Source: JAWLGW01 sp964569055 (lineage in GTDB: Bacteria; Planctomycetota; J058). Taken from it: a DNA stretch of 27,490 nt. The stretch's first letter is position 1; each line of letters begins with the position of its first letter. Of the stretch, positions 24,003 to 27,490 are shown one piece after another. The notes beneath the pieces are model-generated. The model saw only the letters and a program-made list of their open reading frames with translations, was not told the origin of the DNA and did not search any database. Location: assembly GCA_964569055.1 (NCBI GenBank), contig CAZMSZ010000053.1, positions 1 through 27,490 on the forward strand, in the 5' to 3' direction. The position numbers and the translations under genes were made by a program.

Positions 24003-24986
24003 GTGCGGATCCTCTCGGGCGTGCAGCCCTCGGGTGACCTCCACCTCGGCAACTACTTCGGGGCGATCAAGCAGCACCTCGAGCTGCAGCACGAGGGCGA
24101 GGCGCTGTTCTTCATCGCCGACTACCACGCCCTGACCACGGTCCAGGACGGGCCGCGCCTGCGCGAGCTGACCCGCGACGTGGCCGCGACCTACCTCGCG
24201 CTCGGCCTCGACCCGAGCAAGGCCACCTTCTTCCGCCAGTCCGACGTGCCCGAGGTCCACGAGCTGACCTGGCTGCTCGAGTGCGTCACGGGCATGGGGC
24301 TGCTCGAGCGGGCGGTCAGCTACAAGGACAAGATCGCGCGCGGGCTGCGGGCCAGCGTGGGGCTGTTCACCTACCCCGCGCTGATGGCCGCGGACATCTT
24401 GATCTACCGCTCGAACCTCGTCCCGGTCGGGCAGGATCAGGTGCAGCACGTGGAGATCGCGCAGGACATGGCGCAGGCGTTCAACCACGCCTTCGCCACC
24501 GAGGCGCTGCGCCGCCCCGAGTACCGCCTGGGCCCCACGCCCAAGGTGCCCGGGACCGACGGGCAGAAGATGTCCAAGAGCTACGGGAACACGATCCCGA
24601 TCTTCGCCACGGGCAAGGCGCTCAAGAAGGCGGTCAACGCGATCGTGACCGACTCCAAGGACCCCAAGGCCGAGCCGCTCGATCCCACCACCTGCAACGC
24701 GTTCGCCATCTACGCCCTGTTCGCGAGCGAGGAGGAGCAGGCCGTGCTCGCGCGCCGCTACCGGGAGGACCGCACGTTCCCGGGCTACGGGGTGACCAAG
24801 ACCTTGATCCGCGAGCGCATGGAGGAGCGGTTCGGCCCGGCGCGCGAGCGCTACGAGGCGCTCAAGCGCCCCGGGAGCGAGCTGGACGACGTGCTCGTGG
24901 CCGGCGCGCGGCGGGCGCGCACGCTGGCGCAGGAGACGATGGAGGCCTGCCGCGTGGCGACGGGGCTGGGCCGCCGGCTGACCTGA
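24003..24986 (+). CDS. trpS: Tryptophanyl-tRNA synthetase
   Basis: This 327-aa class I aminoacyl-tRNA synthetase charges tRNA-Trp with tryptophan in the cytoplasm. The N-terminus reads ILSGVQPSGDLHLGNYFGA, with the HIGH-type motif as HLGN (14-17). GQDQVQHVEIAQDMA (143-157) is the conserved Trp/ATP pocket segment, and KMSKS is at 189-193. Length is normal for bacterial TrpS. The GTG start follows AGGAGG by five bases. It is the only tryptophan gene in the window. Confidence 0.98.
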   Translation: MRILSGVQPSGDLHLGNYFGAIKQHLELQHEGEALFFIADYHALTTVQDGPRLRELTRDVAATYLALGLDPSKATFFRQSDVPEVHELTWLLECVTGMGLLERAVSYKDKIARGLRASVGLFTYPALMAADILIYRSNLVPVGQDQVQHVEIAQDMAQAFNHAFATEALRRPEYRLGPTPKVPGTDGQKMSKSYGNTIPIFATGKALKKAVNAIVTDSKDPKAEPLDPTTCNAFAIYALFASEEEQAVLARRYREDRTFPGYGVTKTLIRERMEERFGPARERYEALKRPGSELDDVLVAGARRARTLAQETMEACRVATGLGRRLT

Positions 24987-24990
24987 TCGC

Positions 24991-25013
24991 GCTCGCCGGG
25001 CGCCCGCGCGAGC
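24991..25013 (+). terminator. Possible terminator hairpin after trpS
   Basis: GCTCGC (24991-24996) pairs with GCGAGC (25008-25013), with an inner CGGGC/GCCCG palindrome. It starts four bases after the trpS stop. No T-run follows; in DNA this GC-rich such stems also arise by chance. Confidence 0.35.
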
Positions 25014-25105
25014 CCCTCCCGGTCGTTGCGCGGCTCGCGCCAACCCCGTAGCGTCGGCGCTTCTCGGCGCTGCGCGGGGCGCGCCGGGCCTTCCCGGAGC
25101 GCTGC

Positions 25106-26572
25106 GTGCGAGCCGTCCTGACCCCAGCCGTGACCGTGATCCTCGCCGCGGGCCTGGCCGGCTGCGCCGACGCTCCGCCGCCGCGGGCGCGACCCGAGGC
25201 GCCGCTGGCCACCCTGGCGACGAGCCACTACGCGGGCTCCCCGCTCTCGGGTCCGCGGCAAGACGTCGCCCTGCAGCCGCGACGCGAGGAGGCGCTCGCC
25301 GTGCGCGTGCGGTGGCTCGCGCTCGAACGGCTGCCGGGCACCCTCCTCCGGCCGCTGGGTGAGGCGGCGCGGCTGGTGCTCGATCCGCGCGGCGCGTCGC
25401 CGCTGCTCGCGGTCGCGCGGCTGACGGTGGGCGGCCGCGCCGGCGCGATCGAGGATCCGACCGCCTTCCTGAAGGAGCTCGCCGGGCCCGCGGGCTGGGT
25501 AGCCCCGTGCGGCGAGCTGTTCGGCGCCTTGCCCCCCGGGGTCACCGCGGAGCTCGGGCTGTCGCGCGATCGCCTCGGCGCTCGCAGCGCTGGCGGCGAG
25601 CCGCTGCGCGAGCGCGCGGCGATCGCGGTCCACCGGCTCCCGCCCGAGGAGGGTGAGGGCGACGCGCTCGAGGTGGCGCTCGCGGTCGAGGCGGTCGGGA
25701 CCGACGCGGCGGGCGAGCCCGCCCCGCGCAGCGAGCTGGTCCTGCTCGAGCCCGTGACGGGCGACCGGCTGCGGCTGGCGCTGCTGCTGCCGTCCCCGCT
25801 CGCGGGGGCGCACGAGGCCCTGGCGGCTGTAGTGGAGGTTGCCCCCGCGCCGGCGCCCGGAGAGCTGGGATACGCCGAGCACGGCGCCGCCTTCGCTCGC
25901 TGCGTGGGCGACCTCGCGGGACAGCGCGCGATGAGCGCGGTCACGGCGAGCGCGCCGCCGACTCCGGTCACACCGGCGCCGAACGCCGCGCTCGACGACC
26001 GCGTCCTGGCGGCCCTGCGCGACGCGGCGCGCCGCCGCGGCGCCCTGGTGAGCGTGGCCAGCGCCGCGGGCGCGCCGGCCTGCGCCGACGCGGCCCTCGC
26101 GCTCGAGGAGCCGCTCCTCGCGCGGCTGGCCGCCGACGTGCGGCAGGCGGCCGACGCCAAGGGCGCGCCACGACGCGGCCCCGGCCTGACGTGGCTCCTC
26201 GAGCGCGCGACCCTGGCTCGCCTGGCGCGCGAGGTCATCGCCGAGCCCGAGGCAGGGCCGCCGGCGCTCGGCGCGCTGTTGATCCGCCACGTCGGCGCCC
26301 TGGCGCTGTACCCCGGCACCCTGCTCGAAGCGCTCGAAGCGGCCGAGGACGCCGCCGAGTGGGAGGAGGTGCTCGCCCTCGAGAACACCGCCCTCCTCGA
26401 CGACGGCGCCCCGGCCGTCCGCGTGCGTGCGCACGCCTGGCTCGCCGCGCGCGGCCGAGCGCCGGCCGACTACGACCCCCTCGCCCCCGCCGAAGCCCGC
26501 GCCCACGCGCTAGCCGCGGCCGCGGAGGCCGCGGACGCGGCGGGAGCCGCCCCAACGGGAGCGCCCCAGTGA
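25106..26572 (+). CDS. Lipoprotein of unknown function
   Basis: This 488-aa protein has a lipoprotein signal peptide with lipobox LAGC (Cys20). The mature part starts with a Pro/Arg-rich linker, followed by a beta-rich domain (about 60-260: ALAVRVRWLALERL, ELVLLEPVTGDRLRLALLLP) and a helical, Ala-rich C-terminal half (about 300-480) that may be a solenoid. There is no catalytic motif. The GTG start has only a weak GGAG about eight bases upstream. Its stop overlaps the GTG of the AsmA-like gene (GTGA), so both are translated together, which fits two envelope proteins. I do not recognise a named family. Confidence 0.8.
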   Translation: MRAVLTPAVTVILAAGLAGCADAPPPRARPEAPLATLATSHYAGSPLSGPRQDVALQPRREEALAVRVRWLALERLPGTLLRPLGEAARLVLDPRGASPLLAVARLTVGGRAGAIEDPTAFLKELAGPAGWVAPCGELFGALPPGVTAELGLSRDRLGARSAGGEPLRERAAIAVHRLPPEEGEGDALEVALAVEAVGTDAAGEPAPRSELVLLEPVTGDRLRLALLLPSPLAGAHEALAAVVEVAPAPAPGELGYAEHGAAFARCVGDLAGQRAMSAVTASAPPTPVTPAPNAALDDRVLAALRDAARRRGALVSVASAAGAPACADAALALEEPLLARLAADVRQAADAKGAPRRGPGLTWLLERATLARLAREVIAEPEAGPPALGALLIRHVGALALYPGTLLEALEAAEDAAEWEEVLALENTALLDDGAPAVRVRAHAWLAARGRAPADYDPLAPAEARAHALAAAAEAADAAGAAPTGAPQ

Positions 26573-27490
26573 GCGCCGCACGGGAAGGCGACCGCGCGGA
26601 GCCGGAGCCGGAGCCGGCGCTCGAGCCGGAGTCGCAGTTGGTGGCGGAGTCGGAGTCGGAGTCGGAGCCGGAGTCGGAGTCGAAATCGGATTCGGAGTCG
26701 GAGTCGGAGTCGAAATCGGATTCGGAATCGGAGTCGGAATCGGAATCGGAATCGGACTCGGAGTCGGAATCGGAGTCGGAATCGGAATCGGAATCGGACC
26801 GTGGCACCGCAGACCGGCTCGGCGAGCGGCGCGAGCACGAAGCACCGGGCGCGCAGAGGGTCTCGGCGATCTCGGCGGGCTCGGCGCTTGATTCCTCGCT
26901 GGCCCTCGAAGACGACACGCTCTCGGATTCGGACTCGGCCCCGGCCGCCGACGGGCTGGGGCGGGCGAAGCGGAGCCGCGCGCGGCGGTGGGCGCGGCGC
27001 GGGGCGATCGCTGCGGCTGGCGCGCTGTTCCTGCTGGTGCTGCTCGCCTTCGCGGTCGAGGCTGCGCTCCCGGCGGCCGTGCGCAGCGTCGCGAGCGGTC
27101 GCGGCCTGTCGGCCGAGCTGGCGGACGTGCACCTCTCGCTGTTGCGCGGCGAGCTGGAGCTGCGCGGGTTGGTGTTGCGCGCGGAGCCGGGCGGGGCCCG
27201 CGTGGCCGCGCTCGAGTTCCTTAGGCTCGACCTCGCGCCGCTCGCGCTGCTGCGCGGGAGCGTGGTCGTGCGGCGCGCCACCGTGGACGGGCTGACGGTC
27301 GAGCTCGAGCGGACGCCCGACGGGCGCTTGCCGCTGCTGGAGCGCCTGGCGGGCCCGCCCGCAAGGGCCGCGCCCGTCGCGCCTTCCGCGCCCGACGCCG
27401 CGTCCGCCCAGCCGCCGGCCGCGCCCGCTCTCCCCGACCTGAGCTGGCTGCGGGTCGAGGCGGTGCGGTTGAACGGGCTGCGGGTGGTGC
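26569..27490 (+). CDS. AsmA/DUF748-like membrane protein, 5' part (runs off the window)
   Basis: The frame opens at GTG 26569, overlapping the previous stop, and stays open for all 307 visible codons. Residues 1-140 are cytoplasmic and highly charged, with a Ser-(Glu/Asp/Lys) repeat at 27-77. A membrane helix follows (about 146-163). The outer part then reads SGRGLSAELADVHLSLLRGE, LELRGLVLRAEPGG and LDLAPLALLRGSVVVRRATV with DGLTVELERTPDGRLP, the pattern of AsmA, TamB-like and DUF748 proteins (bridge-like lipid-transport or envelope-assembly factors). A Pro/Ala linker (near 27355-27430) precedes LSWLRVEAVRLNGLRVV, again AsmA-like. Family assignment is from pattern only, and most of the gene is missing. 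Confidence 0.78.
   Translation, partial: MSAAREGDRAEPEPEPALEPESQLVAESESESEPESESKSDSESESESKSDSESESESESESDSESESESESESESDRGTADRLGERREHEAPGAQRVSAISAGSALDSSLALEDDTLSDSDSAPAADGLGRAKRSRARRWARRGAIAAAGALFLLVLLAFAVEAALPAAVRSVASGRGLSAELADVHLSLLRGELELRGLVLRAEPGGARVAALEFLRLDLAPLALLRGSVVVRRATVDGLTVELERTPDGRLPLLERLAGPPARAAPVAPSAPDAASAQPPAAPALPDLSWLRVEAVRLNGLRVV
26647..26799 (+). repeat. Hexanucleotide (GAGTCG/GAATCG) tandem repeat coding Ser-acidic dipeptides
   Basis: There are 51 codons of near-perfect six-base repeats, mostly GAGTCG or GAATCG with a few AAATCG, GATTCG, GACTCG and one GAGCCG. The use of GAA, AAA and GAT lowers GC well below the rest of the window. Being a multiple of three, slippage would change length without frameshift. 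The opposite strand gives Arg/Phe or Pro/Ile repeats in open frames, which are artefacts. Confidence 0.92.

Noticed and set aside
26470..27281. Minus-strand frames encoding Arg-Phe, Pro-Ile or Ser-Asp repeats
   Set aside because: They are the complement of the Ser-Glu hexanucleotide repeat. The plus-strand frame has an overlapping GTG start, a membrane helix and an AsmA-like continuation.

Overview
The window is 27.5 kb of very GC-rich, densely coding bacterial DNA. It contains 19 supported protein genes, one of them cut by the right edge, one transposase remnant and no rRNA or tRNA that I could see. Gene content points to a high-GC member of the Planctomycetota: large secreted HEAT/TPR proteins (one starting its mature part with DTVYLKDGRVLTGRV), a PDZ plus alpha-toroid exported protein, a soluble Hanks-type kinase with a long N-terminal extension, several lipoproteins and many GTG starts. 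This is inference from gene style; Myxococcota or a related deltaproteobacterial lineage is the main alternative.

Layout. 1-367: inverted, incomplete copy of an IS630-like non-autonomous element, ending in 45-bp tandem palindromic repeats. 367-1830 (-): sigma-54-type AAA+ regulator. 2147-5161 (+): acetylglutamate kinase, a GNAT resembling short N-acetylglutamate synthases, a second GNAT, and an acetylpolyamine amidohydrolase, a plausible arginine/polyamine cluster. 5165-7413 (-): translationally coupled trio made of a signal-peptidase-I-fold protein lacking both catalytic residues, a membrane-anchored TPR protein and a zinc-ribbon membrane protein. 7543-10724 (+): exported HEAT-repeat protein coupled to an unrecognised cytoplasmic protein. 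10907-13854 (-): exported HEAT/TPR protein coupled to a double-cupin lipoprotein. 14032-15843 (-): Ser/Thr kinase. 15990-17477 (+): PDZ/alpha-toroid exported protein. 17610-19622 (+): HtpG.

19721-20506: a better preserved copy of the IS630-like element, flanked by GCGCTA/TAGCGC, with a truncated helix-turn-helix transposase start and a smaller palindromic element at its right end. 20646-20945 (+): small Cys/His protein. 21012-22790 (-): DASS/SLC13-type transporter with TrkA-C domains. 23006-23902 (+): LCMT-like methyltransferase. 24003-24986 (+): TrpS. 25106-26572 (+): lipoprotein. 26569-27490 (+): AsmA/DUF748-like membrane protein with a Ser-Glu hexanucleotide repeat in its cytoplasmic N-terminus, running off the window.

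The most interesting points are the pair of inverted IS630-like relics bracketing 19.3 kb with a reconstructable target site, the pseudo-signal-peptidase operon, the arginine/polyamine cluster with a 22-bp periodic repeat before its first gene, and the hairpin abutting the trpS ribosome binding site. No complete defence, CRISPR or biosynthetic system is visible.
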